64,000 nucleotides of DNA from positions 930,001 to 994,000 of the forward strand of contig CAWGKE010000001.1 of the NCBI GenBank assembly GCA_963823075.1. Direction: 5' to 3'. The notes beneath the pieces were generated by a model that worked only from the letters and a program-made list of their open reading frames with translations, had not been told where the DNA came from and did no database searches. The position numbers were made by a program, and so were the translations under genes. This document shows, piece after piece, positions 8,963-17,514 of the stretch (the first letter of the stretch is position 1; each line of letters opens with the position of its first letter). Source of the DNA: UBA4732 sp963823075. Lineage in GTDB: Bacteria; Planctomycetota; Planctomycetia; Gemmatales; Gemmataceae.

Positions 8963-9547
8963 TCAGGCTGGCGCGGACGCCGGCTCGATCTCCAGCAAGG
9001 CGCACATGTTGTCGATCAGGTCTTCGATGTTGAACGGCTTGTGCAGGAAGTCGTCGGCGCCGGACAGGCGCAGCTCCTGGATTTTGTCTTCCTCGATCAT
9101 GCCGGAGATGCAGAGGATGCGCACCTCTTCCAGCGTGGGGTCGGCCCGCACGCGGTGGCACACTTCCTTGCCGTTGATGTCGGGCAGCATCACGTCGAGG
9201 ACGATCAGGTCGGGCCGATATTCCTTGACCATCATGCCGGCGTCGAAGCCGTTGCCGGCCACGCGCACCTCGAACCGGCCGTCCTCTTCCAGGACCTTGG
9301 TCATCAGCTCGACCAGCTCCAGGTCGTCGTCCACGAGCAGGACCTTGCGCTTCCCGCTCTCGAGGGCGTCGGTCGGAATGCCGTTGTCCCTCATGAACTT
9401 GTACAGGGCCTCGCGCGGGATGCGCCGGAACTTGGAGCCGGGCACGCGGAAGCCCTTGAGCTGTCCGTTGTCGAAGCAACGGATGATGGTTTGCTGGCTG
9501 ACCTTGCAGATTTTGGCGGCTTCGCCGGTCGTGAAAACAGTTTTCAT
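8963..9547 (-). CDS. Response regulator with N-terminal MerR/excisionase-like DNA-binding domain
   Basis: 194 residues from ATG 9547. Residues 1-50 form an excisionase-type winged helix-turn-helix (FTTGEAAKICKVSQQTII, then a GFRVPGSKFRRI wing). Residues about 68-185 form a receiver domain with the acidic pair in VLLVDDD, the phospho-acceptor Asp in LIVLDVMLPD and the conserved Lys in HKPFN. The order, DNA-binding domain first and receiver last, is the reverse of most response regulators. Upstream in-frame starts exist (9559, 9586), but the HTH begins exactly at 9547. A consensus promoter (9869-9898) and a repeat-containing leader precede it. Confidence 0.88.
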   Translation of the reverse strand: MKTVFTTGEAAKICKVSQQTIIRCFDNGQLKGFRVPGSKFRRIPREALYKFMRDNGIPTDALESGKRKVLLVDDDLELVELMTKVLEEDGRFEVRVAGNGFDAGMMVKEYRPDLIVLDVMLPDINGKEVCHRVRADPTLEEVRILCISGMIEEDKIQELRLSGADDFLHKPFNIEDLIDNMCALLEIEPASAPA

Positions 9548-9627
9548 GCGTACGTCCATCCCTTGCCGGCGCACGGCCGGCCGCACGAGTGGTGGCCGCC
9601 CGGCCCTTTCCGTAAGGGGTCTGGCGA

Positions 9628-9854
9628 CCGATATCGTCCCTGATCTCTGCCTCTTGTCTATCCGTCAAGGCTTCAATGCAGCCACGGCGACGAAGCCGTG
9701 GAGAAGGTGGTCCCTGGTCTCTGCCTCTTGCCCATCCATCAAGGCTTCAATGCGGCCACGGCGATGAAACCGTGGAGAACATGGCGTGAATCACCTGGAG
9801 TCGGACATGGGGTTGCTCTTGAATTCGGCCACGGCGGTGAAGCTGTGGAACACC
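9628..9854 (-). repeat. CRISPR-like tandem repeats (three units, period about 74 bp)
   Basis: Three copies of a hairpin-forming sequence start (plus-strand view) at 9671, 9745 and 9818 with the form CTTCAATGCGGCCACGGCG, then a matching CCGTGG arm. On the minus strand each runs from GTTCTCCACGG to CATTGAAG, the form of many CRISPR repeats. The third copy, nearest the promoter, is degenerate. The segment after copy 1 and the one between copies 1 and 2 resemble each other (both contain TCTCTGCCTCTTG), which is unusual for true spacers. No cas genes are in the window. Confidence 0.7.
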
Positions 9855-9868
9855 AGCCACCTTGCGCG

Positions 9869-9898
9869 ATTATAAGACGAACTCGGGAAGCCTGTCAA
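9869..9898 (-). promoter_or_regulatory. Consensus sigma-70-type promoter
   Basis: On the minus strand a perfect -35 TTGACA (9898-9893) and a perfect -10 TATAAT (9874-9869) are separated by 18 bases. The predicted start near 9862 places the three repeat units in the first 240 bases of the transcript, which then enters the response-regulator gene at 9547. No competing minus-strand gene lies between. Confidence 0.7.
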
Positions 9899-10125
9899 CG
9901 CGAATCGCCCGCACCGCCTTGCTCTAACCTCTTGACACAGGCGTACTTCCTCCTTTCCATGCGAATTCCTTACCCTTTTGTGAAAAATTGCCCCGTCCGC
10001 CCCAATCCCGTCTCGGCCCGAGGCTGCTTCAACCACCGGGAGCGCCGAGGCGATTCCTCTTTCCTTATTCTTCGGCCGCCCCGCTTTCGCCCATTACGGG
10101 AATATCTCCCGAATTGCCTGAGTTC

Positions 10126-11979
10126 TCATTCGAGGTAGATCAGCAGCACGGCGAGATCGGCCGGACTGATGCCGCTGATGCGACCGGCCTGTCCGAGGCT
10201 GATCGGCCGGACGCGGCTCAACTTCTCGCGCGCCTCCGCCCGGAGCTGCGGCACGGCGGCGAAGTCGAAGGAAACCGGGATCGGCCGCGATTCCAGCCGA
10301 TGGAACCGTTCAACCTGCTCCGCCTGTCGGTGGATGTAGCCGGAATACTTCGCCTCCAGCACCACCTGTTCCACCACGTCGGCCGGCGAGTCGAATTCCG
10401 ACCCGCCGGCGTTCCGCGCCATCTCCTGCACCCGCGGCCAATCGACCTCCGGCCGGCGCAGCCACTGTTCCAGCGTCTGCTGCTCGACGCGAACCGCCCG
10501 AAGGCCCTCCGTCAACTCCGCGACGGCCCGTTCTTTCCTCTGCAAACGATCCCATGCGTCGTCTTTCACCAGGCCGACACGCCGGCCGAGCGGCGTCAAC
10601 CGGCGATCGGCGTTGTCGTGGCGCAGCAGCAGGCGGTACTCCGCCCGGCTGGTGAACATGCGGTACGGCTCGTCCACGCCCTTGGTCACGAGGTCGTCGA
10701 TGAGGACGCCGACGTAGGCCTGGCTGCGGTCGAGAACGAGCGGCGGTTCCTGCTTGATTTTGAGCGCCGCGTTGATTCCCGCCATCAGCCCTTGCGCGGC
10801 CGCCTCTTCGTATCCAGTGGTGCCGTTGATCTGGCCGGCGAAGTACAGCCCTTCGACCGGCTTCGTCTCCAGGGTCGGATGGAGCTGCGTTGGCGGGGCG
10901 TAATCGTATTCGACGGCGTAGCCCCAGCGCAGCACCTCGGCGGTTTCCAGGCCGGGAATGAGGCGGAGCATTCCCTGCTGCACGTCCTTGGGCAGGCTGG
11001 TGCTGATGCCGTTGCAGTAGTATTCGAGCGTGTTCCGCCCTTCCGGCTCCAGAAAGATCTGGTGGCGGTCCTTGTCGGCGAACCGGACCACCTTGTCTTC
11101 CACGGACGGGCAGTAGCGCGGGCCGCGGCCCTGGATCTGGCCGGAATACATCGGCGCCCGGTGCAGGTTGGCGCGGATGAGGTCGTGAACCGCCTCATTC
11201 GTATGGGTAATGTGGCAGTCCAGCTGCGGCTGCGTCACGCGATCCGTGGCGAAGCTGAACGGCCGGGGGTCGGCGTCGCCGGGCTGCCTTTCGCACTTCG
11301 AGAAGTCGATGGTGCGGCCGTTGAGGCGGCAGGGCGTGCCGGTCTTGAAACGGGCAAGCTCGAAGCCGCAGGAGGCGAGGTCGTCGCTGAGCGCCTCGGC
11401 GGTCCCATCGCCGGCCCGGCCGCCGCGCGTCTTGGCCTCGCCGGTGTGCATGATCGCCTTGAGGAAGGTGCCGGTGGTGAGCACGACGGCCTTCGCGCGA
11501 TACAGCGTCTCTCCTCGCGCGACCACGCCGATCACTCGCGTTTCTCCTTGTCTCCTTGTCTCCTTGTCTCCTTGTCTCCTTGTCTCCAGCGCTAAACCTT
11601 CCACCATCTCCTGGCGGAGCGTCAGGCCGGCTTGCGCCTCGACGGTGTGCTTCATCGTGAACTGGTAGAGCTTCTTGTCCGCCTGGGCACGCGGCGAGTG
11701 CATGGCCGGCCCCTTGGTGCGGTTCAACATCCGAAACTGGATGGCGCTGGCGTCGATGCACTTGCCCATTTCGCCGCCGAGGGCGTCGATTTCGCGGACG
11801 ATCTGGCCCTTGGCGACGCCGCCGATGGCGGGGTTGCAGCTCATCTGGGCGACGGCGTCGGCGTTCATCGTCAGCAGGACGGTGCGGAGGCCCATGCGAG
11901 CGGCGGCGAGGGCCGCCTCGACCCCGGCATGGCCGGCGCCGACGACGATTACGTCGAATTCGTAGGTGAGGGGGAACAT
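10126..11979 (-). CDS. mnmG: tRNA uridine-5-carboxymethylaminomethyl modification enzyme MnmG
   Basis: 617 residues, full length for MnmG/GidA. With MnmE it installs the cmnm5 group on the wobble uridine of tRNAs. The FAD-binding motif is VVGAGHAGVEAALAAAR (residues 12-28); CNPAIGGVAKGQIVREID, MHSPRAQADK, GTFL and the Cys-containing TGTPCRLNGRTID follow. The C-terminal helical domain ends with AGRISGISPADLAVLLIYLE. Residues near 131-147 (ETRRQGDKETRRQGETR) are encoded by an octanucleotide tandem repeat and are not part of the usual family sequence. Confidence 0.95.
   Translation of the reverse strand: MFPLTYEFDVIVVGAGHAGVEAALAAARMGLRTVLLTMNADAVAQMSCNPAIGGVAKGQIVREIDALGGEMGKCIDASAIQFRMLNRTKGPAMHSPRAQADKKLYQFTMKHTVEAQAGLTLRQEMVEGLALETRRQGDKETRRQGETRVIGVVARGETLYRAKAVVLTTGTFLKAIMHTGEAKTRGGRAGDGTAEALSDDLASCGFELARFKTGTPCRLNGRTIDFSKCERQPGDADPRPFSFATDRVTQPQLDCHITHTNEAVHDLIRANLHRAPMYSGQIQGRGPRYCPSVEDKVVRFADKDRHQIFLEPEGRNTLEYYCNGISTSLPKDVQQGMLRLIPGLETAEVLRWGYAVEYDYAPPTQLHPTLETKPVEGLYFAGQINGTTGYEEAAAQGLMAGINAALKIKQEPPLVLDRSQAYVGVLIDDLVTKGVDEPYRMFTSRAEYRLLLRHDNADRRLTPLGRRVGLVKDDAWDRLQRKERAVAELTEGLRAVRVEQQTLEQWLRRPEVDWPRVQEMARNAGGSEFDSPADVVEQVVLEAKYSGYIHRQAEQVERFHRLESRPIPVSFDFAAVPQLRAEAREKLSRVRPISLGQAGRISGISPADLAVLLIYLE
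11543..11587. repeat. Octanucleotide tandem repeat (TCTCCTTG) x5.6 inside mnmG
   Basis: Five full copies plus five bases of TCTCCTTG on the plus strand (CAAGGAGA on the coding strand). The unit is 8 bp, so gain or loss of one copy shifts the reading frame while three copies are frame-neutral. It encodes an Arg/Gln/Glu-rich insertion of about 15 residues in MnmG. Confidence 0.95.
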
Positions 11980-12074
11980 GTCGCACCGTCCTCGTCCCGG
12001 CCCACACAGGCCGGGCGCTTGATGGAATATACCCGAAGGGGGCGTTTTGGAAAAAGAGGGACTGGACGGCGAAC

Positions 12075-12148
12075 GGCCGCGCGAGCCGCCGGGTTTATCC
12101 CGGCGGGTTTGGCCCCGACGGCGGGGATGAACCGCGCCGCTCGCCCCG
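12075..12148. repeat. Intergenic palindrome upstream of mnmG
   Basis: Hairpin CCGCCGGG (12086-12093) / CCCGGCGG (12099-12106) inside a longer block, flanked by GAGC and CGCTC ends. The same composite layout recurs at about 18390-18455 (both contain GGCGGGGAT and end CCGCTC), so this is a repeat family and not only a terminator. It lies between the mnmG start and the dapB stop. Confidence 0.6.
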
Positions 12149-12150
12149 CG

Positions 12151-12945
12151 TCACAGCCCCAGCACGTCTTCCATGCTGTAGCGCCCCGCCGGCCGGGTCG
12201 CCAGGAACTTCGCCGCCAGGAGGGCGCCGCGGGCATAGCTGTCGCGCGTGTGGCCGCGATGCGTCAGCTCCAGCGTCTCGCCGAGCGTGCTGAAAAGGAT
12301 GGTGTGTTCGCCGACGTTGTCGCCGACGCGGAGGGCGTGCATGCCGATCTCGCCGCGCGGCCGTTCGCCTACCAGCCCCTCACGGCCGTGCCGCAGCTCC
12401 TTCTGGCCCATCGCCTCCTGCACGATGCGGGCGAAGTGCAGCGCGGTGCCGCTCGGCGAATCCTTTTTGAAGCGATGATGGCGCTCCACGATCTCCACGT
12501 CAAAATCCTTGCCGGCCAACAGTCGGGCCGCCTGGCGGACGAGCTGGAAGAGGACGTTGACCGACAGGCTCATGTTCGGCGCCATGAGCAGGGCGAGGTC
12601 GTGAGCGGCTTCCTCGATCTCCGCCTTCTGGGCGGCCGTGTGGCCGGTGGTCGCCACGACGAGCGGGATGCGCCGCTGGACGCACACGGGCAACACGGTC
12701 ATCGTGCCTTGCGGCGTGGAGAAATCGACCAGGACCTCCACGCGGCGCTCGTCCGGCAGCGCATCGCGCACGGCGACGCCCAGCCGGCCCAGGCCGCAGA
12801 CCTCGCCCACGTCGCGGCCGAGGTGCGGGCTGCCGGGCGCCTCCAGAGCGGCGGTAAGGGCCAGCTCGGGATCCTCGTGGCACAGGTGGACCAGCCGCTG
12901 GCCCATCCGGCCGGCGGACCCGTTGATGGCGATGTGCGTCTTCAC
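12151..12945 (-). CDS. dapB: 4-hydroxy-tetrahydrodipicolinate reductase DapB
   Basis: 264 residues from GTG 12945. It catalyses NAD(P)H-dependent reduction in the diaminopimelate/lysine pathway. The N-terminal Rossmann motif is INGSAGRMGQRLV (residues 7-19); the cofactor-domain VLVDFSTP and ATTGH follow, then the catalytic and substrate motif VEIVERHHRFKKDSPSGTA near residue 150. The GTG start overlaps the upstream gene's TGA (GTGA at 12942-12945), implying translational coupling. DAP synthesis fits peptidoglycan production, now accepted for most planctomycetes. Confidence 0.95.
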   Translation of the reverse strand: MKTHIAINGSAGRMGQRLVHLCHEDPELALTAALEAPGSPHLGRDVGEVCGLGRLGVAVRDALPDERRVEVLVDFSTPQGTMTVLPVCVQRRIPLVVATTGHTAAQKAEIEEAAHDLALLMAPNMSLSVNVLFQLVRQAARLLAGKDFDVEIVERHHRFKKDSPSGTALHFARIVQEAMGQKELRHGREGLVGERPRGEIGMHALRVGDNVGEHTILFSTLGETLELTHRGHTRDSYARGALLAAKFLATRPAGRYSMEDVLGL

Positions 12946-13358
12946 GATCCGTTTTCCTCTTTCGCCATCCGAACGATGGCGTCGATTCGCGTCGCGTCGA
13001 TGGGATTGCCGAAACTGGCGTCCCACAGCGCTTCCAGGAGCCATTCGCCGCCGGGGCGCCCTTCCCCTTCCCAGTCCACGTCCAGCGCTTCCACGACGAA
13101 CGCCCATTCCCGCAAGGCGGCGGCGTGGTGCAGGCTCGCAAACCCCCGGGCCAGATCGCGGAACCTGACAGTCGCCGTAACGCCCCGCGGATTCATCAGG
13201 GTACGGCGTCCGTCCTCAAGGCGAACCACGACGCCCAACGCGGCCAGGTCCCTCCAGGGCCGTGAACCTCGCACGACTTCGAGAATGGCCTCTTGTTCTT
13301 CGTGCGTCGCCGCGCTCACGGCGCCTCCTATTGTCCTGCGGGCTTCCGCCTTTGTCAT
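12942..13358 (-). CDS. Hypothetical 138-residue protein
   Basis: Starts ATG 13358, which also overlaps the threonine synthase stop, and ends in the GTGA overlap with dapB, so it belongs to a thrC-orf-dapB operon. The sequence is mixed alpha/beta with no Cys motif, signal peptide or TM segment; the middle reads WRDLAALGVVVRLEDGRRTL. No family was recognised. Its tight coupling between two aspartate-family biosynthesis genes is the only clue to function. Confidence 0.75.
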   Translation of the reverse strand: MTKAEARRTIGGAVSAATHEEQEAILEVVRGSRPWRDLAALGVVVRLEDGRRTLMNPRGVTATVRFRDLARGFASLHHAAALREWAFVVEALDVDWEGEGRPGGEWLLEALWDASFGNPIDATRIDAIVRMAKEENGS

Positions 13359-14758
13359 CAGGAATACACCTCGATCGCCTTGATGATCTCATCGAGGTCG
13401 TTGGGCACCTGAACGGCTCGGTTGGCGAAGGCGGCGCGACGGACGCCGCGGCTGCCCAGCACCTCGTCGAACGTACGCTGGTCGGTGCTGTGATAGGCGA
13501 CCGTCGCCGTCGGGTCTTTGAGCTGATGGCCGGTCAGGATGCACACCACGCGCTCGTCGGCGCCGATGACGCCCTCCTGCCGCAGCCGCCGGGCGCCGGC
13601 CACGCTGGCCGCCGACGCCGGCTCGCAACCCAGGCCGCCCGCCCCCACCTGCGCCTTGGCGTCCAGCATGTCCTGGTCGGTCGTCTCGCGCACCACGCCG
13701 CCGCAGCGGTCCAGGGCGCACAGCGCCTTGGTCAGGTTTACCGGGTGGTTGATCTCGATGGCGCTGGCGATCGTCGCCGCACGCACGCCGGCGTCGGCCA
13801 GGCCGCGGAAATAGCCGTCGGTGACGACCTGATCCGGCCGGCCGGCGCTCCAGCGCAGGCCGTGCCGCTCATAGAGCATGTGGAACGTGTTCGCCCCCGC
13901 CGCGTTGATGACGGCCAGCCGCGGCAACGTTTTCAGCAATCCCAGGTCCGCCAACTCCATGAAGGCCTTGCCAAAAGCGCTGACGTTGCCGAGATTGCCG
14001 CCGGGCACGACGATCCAGTCCGGGGCCTCCCAGCGCAGCGCCTCCAGCACGCGGTACATGATCGTCTTTTGCCCCTCCAGGCGGAAGGGGTTGACGCTGT
14101 TGACGAGGTAGATGCCGAGTTTCCGCGACACCTGCTGGACGCGCTGCATGGCGTCGTCGAAGTCGCCGGCGATCTGCACCGTCAGCGCCCCGTGGTCGAG
14201 GGCCTGGGCCAGCTTGCCGTAGGAGATCTTGCCGCTGCCGATGAAGACGATCGCCTTCATCAGGCCGGACGCCGAGCAGAAGACGGCCAGCGACGCGCTG
14301 GTGTTGCCGGTGCTGGCGCAGGCGGCGCGGCGGGCGCCGGTGAGGCGGGCGTGGGTGAACGCCGCCGTCATGCCGTTGTCCTTGAAGCTGCCGGACGGGT
14401 TCAGCCCCTCGTACTGGAGGAAGAGCCGGCCGGCGTTCATGCCGATGTACTTCGCCACGGCGTCGGCCTTCTGAAGGATCGTTTGGCCCTCGCCGATGGT
14501 GAGGATTTTGTCGGGCGGGGCGAAGGGCAGCAGCTCGCGGAAGCGCCAGACGCCGCTGAAGCAGAGCGGGTCGGCGCGGTTGGCCCACTTGGCCTCGAAG
14601 TCGCGCAACGACGCGGGCGGCCGCAGGCGATCCCAGTCGTAGGCCACGTCGAGGAGGCCGCCGCACTGGGGGCAACGAAACGACGTGTCATCGACGGCGA
14701 GCGTGCCGCCGCAGTCGGGGTGGATGCAGCGCTGGAATATCGGGTCCGTGGTCGGCAT
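13358..14758 (-). CDS. thrC: Threonine synthase
   Basis: 466 residues from ATG 14758. PLP-dependent conversion of O-phosphohomoserine to threonine. An N-terminal zinc-ribbon-like segment (CIHPDCGG and CPQCGG) is typical of one threonine-synthase subgroup. The PLP Lys lies in LNPSGSFKDNG, the phosphate-binding loop in STGNTSASLA, and the C-terminal ligand in ILTGHQLKDP. The start at 14758 is favoured over 14797 because the zinc ribbon begins there. The gene overlaps slightly the upstream ABC permease end (14767 stop region lies 9 bases away). Confidence 0.93.
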   Translation of the reverse strand: MPTTDPIFQRCIHPDCGGTLAVDDTSFRCPQCGGLLDVAYDWDRLRPPASLRDFEAKWANRADPLCFSGVWRFRELLPFAPPDKILTIGEGQTILQKADAVAKYIGMNAGRLFLQYEGLNPSGSFKDNGMTAAFTHARLTGARRAACASTGNTSASLAVFCSASGLMKAIVFIGSGKISYGKLAQALDHGALTVQIAGDFDDAMQRVQQVSRKLGIYLVNSVNPFRLEGQKTIMYRVLEALRWEAPDWIVVPGGNLGNVSAFGKAFMELADLGLLKTLPRLAVINAAGANTFHMLYERHGLRWSAGRPDQVVTDGYFRGLADAGVRAATIASAIEINHPVNLTKALCALDRCGGVVRETTDQDMLDAKAQVGAGGLGCEPASAASVAGARRLRQEGVIGADERVVCILTGHQLKDPTATVAYHSTDQRTFDEVLGSRGVRRAAFANRAVQVPNDLDEIIKAIEVYS

Positions 14759-14766
14759 GGCGGAGG

Positions 14767-16271
14767 TCAATAATCCTTCGTGGCGAACCACCAACACGCG
14801 ACGCCGAGCATTACGGCGATGAAGGCGCCGGAGACGCCGAGCGTCTCCGCCAACGTCGGCGGCTTCTCTTGCAATTGCGGCATCTGGATGCCGCCCGGCA
14901 GCATCGGCAGCGGCTTGTCCTGCTCCGGCGGCGGCATCGGGTCGCCGAAAGCAAGGTCGTGCCGAATCTGTCGGTCGGTCAGCTCGTACAGGTCGTTCGT
15001 CCGCGGCAAGAGGACATGCAGGACATACACGGTCTGGCTAAACCAGTTCTCGTGGAAGCGCTCGGCCTCGAGAATGGCGACGCGGTTGCCCGGCCGGCCT
15101 GGGCCGCCGTCTGGTCCGTTCGGGCCTGCGTTCTGCTGAGCCTCCAGCGCCTTGAGTCCCTCGTCTCCCAGCTTGTTGTGAACGGCCTGGGCGATCCGGT
15201 CAATGGCGCGGAAACCCTCGAACACCTGATGCACCACGCCGACGATGAAGAACACGAACCAGACGCCCACCGTCAACAAAATGGCGGCGATCGGGCTGCG
15301 CGTCAGCACGCCGAACAACGTTGAAACGGAATAGAGAATGGCGAAAAAGAACGTAAGGACGAAGATCGTCTCCAGAAAGGCCACGCCCCAGATGCCGGAG
15401 CGGAAGCCGAGCGCCGCCCACATTCCTACTACGACGACCACGGTGTTCAGGAAGATGAAGGTGAGGCCGCCGACGAACTTGTAGAGCAGCAGGGCGAAGC
15501 GGCTGATCGGCTTGACCAGGAGCAAGTCGATCGACCCCTTGCGAAGCATGTTGGGAATGAAGAAGGCGGAGATGATGATGCTGATCAGCACGGCGATGGT
15601 CGAGCCGATGTAGCCGACGATGACGTTTTCAATGAAAAGCACTTGCTGGAACAGGGGAAAGCCGGCCTCGCCGGACAGCGGCAGGGCGCCGAAGAACAGG
15701 GAAAGTTTGTTCGGCCAGAACCGGAACGTGACCGGCGTCGGCTGCGCCGTCAGCTCGAAGTCGCCCTTCAGCCCGCCGCCGAGAAAGTCGCCGATGATGG
15801 GGATCTGGGCGCCACCCTGCCAGCCGGTGAAGTGGACGTCGGCCGGCGCCACGATCCGCCGGCCTTCCAGCAGGCCGAAACGGTCGGTGATGAATTTCTC
15901 GACTGTTTTCGGATCGGCCTTGGCGCTTTGGGCCGCCTCGGGCGTGTTGAACGACGCCTGCAGCTTCACCTTGAACGCGCTGGCCGCCGCATCGGGCGCG
16001 CCGTCGAGCGGCGTCACGTCCTCCACGTCGAAGTGAATGGGCAGCGCGGGAAAGAGCTGGGCCAGCGCCGCGCCTCGCCGACGTCGGAAGCGTCCGTGTT
16101 CAGGGGGGCGACGGCGTAGTCCTGGACCACCTGGCGGCCGCCCGCGACCGGCGTGAAGGTGAGGCTCAAGGCCAGCAGTGTCACCAACAAGGACAGACCG
16201 ACCATGACGTAGAAGACCTTGGCGTCGATGGCCTCGCGGAAGGAGTCTTTGAGAATGGCCAGGAATTTCAT
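14767..16271 (-). CDS. ABC-2 type transporter permease, frameshifted near residue 66
   Basis: ATG 16271 begins MKFLAILKDSFREAIDAKVF with a TM helix at 22-42. That frame ends soon after GEARRW, and a -1 shift in the GC run at about 16070-16083 continues as ALAQLFPALPIHFDVEDV to 14767, giving about 500 residues. The C-terminal half has about five further TM helices, as in ABC-2 permeases; a large extracytoplasmic loop separates helix 1 from the rest. The start overlaps the ATPase stop (ATGA at 16268-16271). Likely an exporter with unknown cargo. Confidence 0.85.
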
Positions 16272-17284
16272 GAAAGGGGGTCTCCACGCCGGGCGTCCGA
16301 TGCGGGCGCCTGGATGCGCACGTCCCGGGCGGCCGGCCCCTCGCGCTGCGGCGGCCGCCCGGCCCGGTGATCGACGCCCGGCTCGGCCGACTGCACGGTT
16401 TGCACGAAGAGGTCTTCCAGCGTTTGCCGCTTCTGGACGAGGTGGCGCAGCTTGAGGCCGCGCTCGCGCAGCAGCGCGACGATGGGGTCGATCGTCTGCC
16501 CGTCGGTCAGCGCGACCTCGTAGAAAGCGCCCATGAACCGCCCCGTATAGCCGAGCTTGGCCGCGTCTTCCGCCGGGAACGCCTCGCCGGGGGCCAGGCC
16601 GACGAGAAAGAAGCCCTGCACCTTCGTCAGCGCGGCGATGTCGCCCTCACGCACCAGCTCGCCCTTCGCCAGGATGGCCACGCGGTCGCAAATCTGCTCG
16701 ACCTCGCTCAGCAGGTGGGAGTTCAGAAAGATCGTTTTGCCCTCTTTCTTGAGCGATTGCATGATGTCCCGGATCTCGCGCCGGCCGACCGGATCGACGC
16801 CGTCGGTCGGCTCGTCGAGGAAAATCACGTCCGGCTCGTGCATCAGCGCCTGGGCGATGCCGAGCCGCTGCTTCATGCCCTTGGAGTAGGTGCGGATCTT
16901 GTAGTGCATCCGCCCCTTGAGGCCCACCACTTCGAGAACCTCCGGGATGCGCCGGCGGCGGACGCGGCCCGGTACGCCGAGGAGGGCGCCGTAGAAGTCG
17001 AGGAGGCTGGCGCCGGTGTGGTAGTCGGGAAAGCGGTGGTCCTCGGGCAGGTAGCCGACGCGCCGACGCGCCGACGCGGCGCCGGCGGGCTGGTCGAGCA
17101 GCAGGGCGCGGCCCTCCGTCTTCTTGGTGACGCCAAGAAGGATCTTGATAAGCGTCGTTTTGCCGGCGCCGTTCTGGCCGAGCAGACCGAAGATTTCGCC
17201 GCGCTCCACGGTGAGCGTGACCCCGGCGAGGGCCTGGATGTTGCCAAAGCGCTTGACGAGATGGTCGGTGGCTATGACGGGCAC
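16268..17284 (-). CDS. ABC transporter ATP-binding protein
   Basis: 338 residues. Walker A GQNGAGKTTL (residues 36-45), Q-loop GYLPEDHRF, signature YSKGMKQRLGIAQAL, Walker B VIFLDEPTDGVDP and H-loop NSHLL are all intact. The C-terminal domain (about 215-310) resembles the regulatory DUF4162-like region of ABC-2 exporters. It pairs with the overlapping permease downstream. The extra Arg/Pro-rich tail after residue 310 is probably disordered. Confidence 0.93.
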   Translation of the reverse strand: MPVIATDHLVKRFGNIQALAGVTLTVERGEIFGLLGQNGAGKTTLIKILLGVTKKTEGRALLLDQPAGAASARRRVGYLPEDHRFPDYHTGASLLDFYGALLGVPGRVRRRRIPEVLEVVGLKGRMHYKIRTYSKGMKQRLGIAQALMHEPDVIFLDEPTDGVDPVGRREIRDIMQSLKKEGKTIFLNSHLLSEVEQICDRVAILAKGELVREGDIAALTKVQGFFLVGLAPGEAFPAEDAAKLGYTGRFMGAFYEVALTDGQTIDPIVALLRERGLKLRHLVQKRQTLEDLFVQTVQSAEPGVDHRAGRPPQREGPAARDVRIQAPASDARRGDPLS

Positions 17285-17402
17285 GGTGCGTTCTCACGAA
17301 GCGGCGACTTCCGACGACTCAGGATAGAGTAGCATCCGATCGGGGCGGAGGATAGGTCCGCCGATGGTGTATTCGGCGGCGCGGCCCCCCGGCGTCGTCC
17401 CC

Positions 17403-17431
17403 TTGACACCGCCTGCCCGCTTCCCGTAAAA
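17403..17431 (+). promoter_or_regulatory. Candidate promoter upstream of the thioredoxin-fold gene
   Basis: TTGACA at 17403-17408, a 17-base spacer, then GTAAAA at 17426-17431. The -35 is perfect but the -10 is weak. It lies about 85 bases before the ATG at 17515. Confidence 0.35.
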
Positions 17432-17514
17432 GGGGCCGCCCTGGCCGCGGCAGGAAGCCGCCGCCCTCCACCCGTTTCCTTCCTTTCCAGATCCTTAAGG
17501 ATGAGGATCGACCC

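Noticed and set aside
6681..9767. A plus-strand open frame of about 1030 codons across the kinase and response-regulator genes
   Set aside because: It is antisense to two genes with clear conserved domains; its own sequence is Arg/Gly/Gln-rich without domains. Long antisense frames are expected at this GC content.
9628..9854. A functional CRISPR array
   Set aside because: Only three repeats, one degenerate; two gap segments are similar to each other and no cas gene is present. Kept as a CRISPR-like repeat only.
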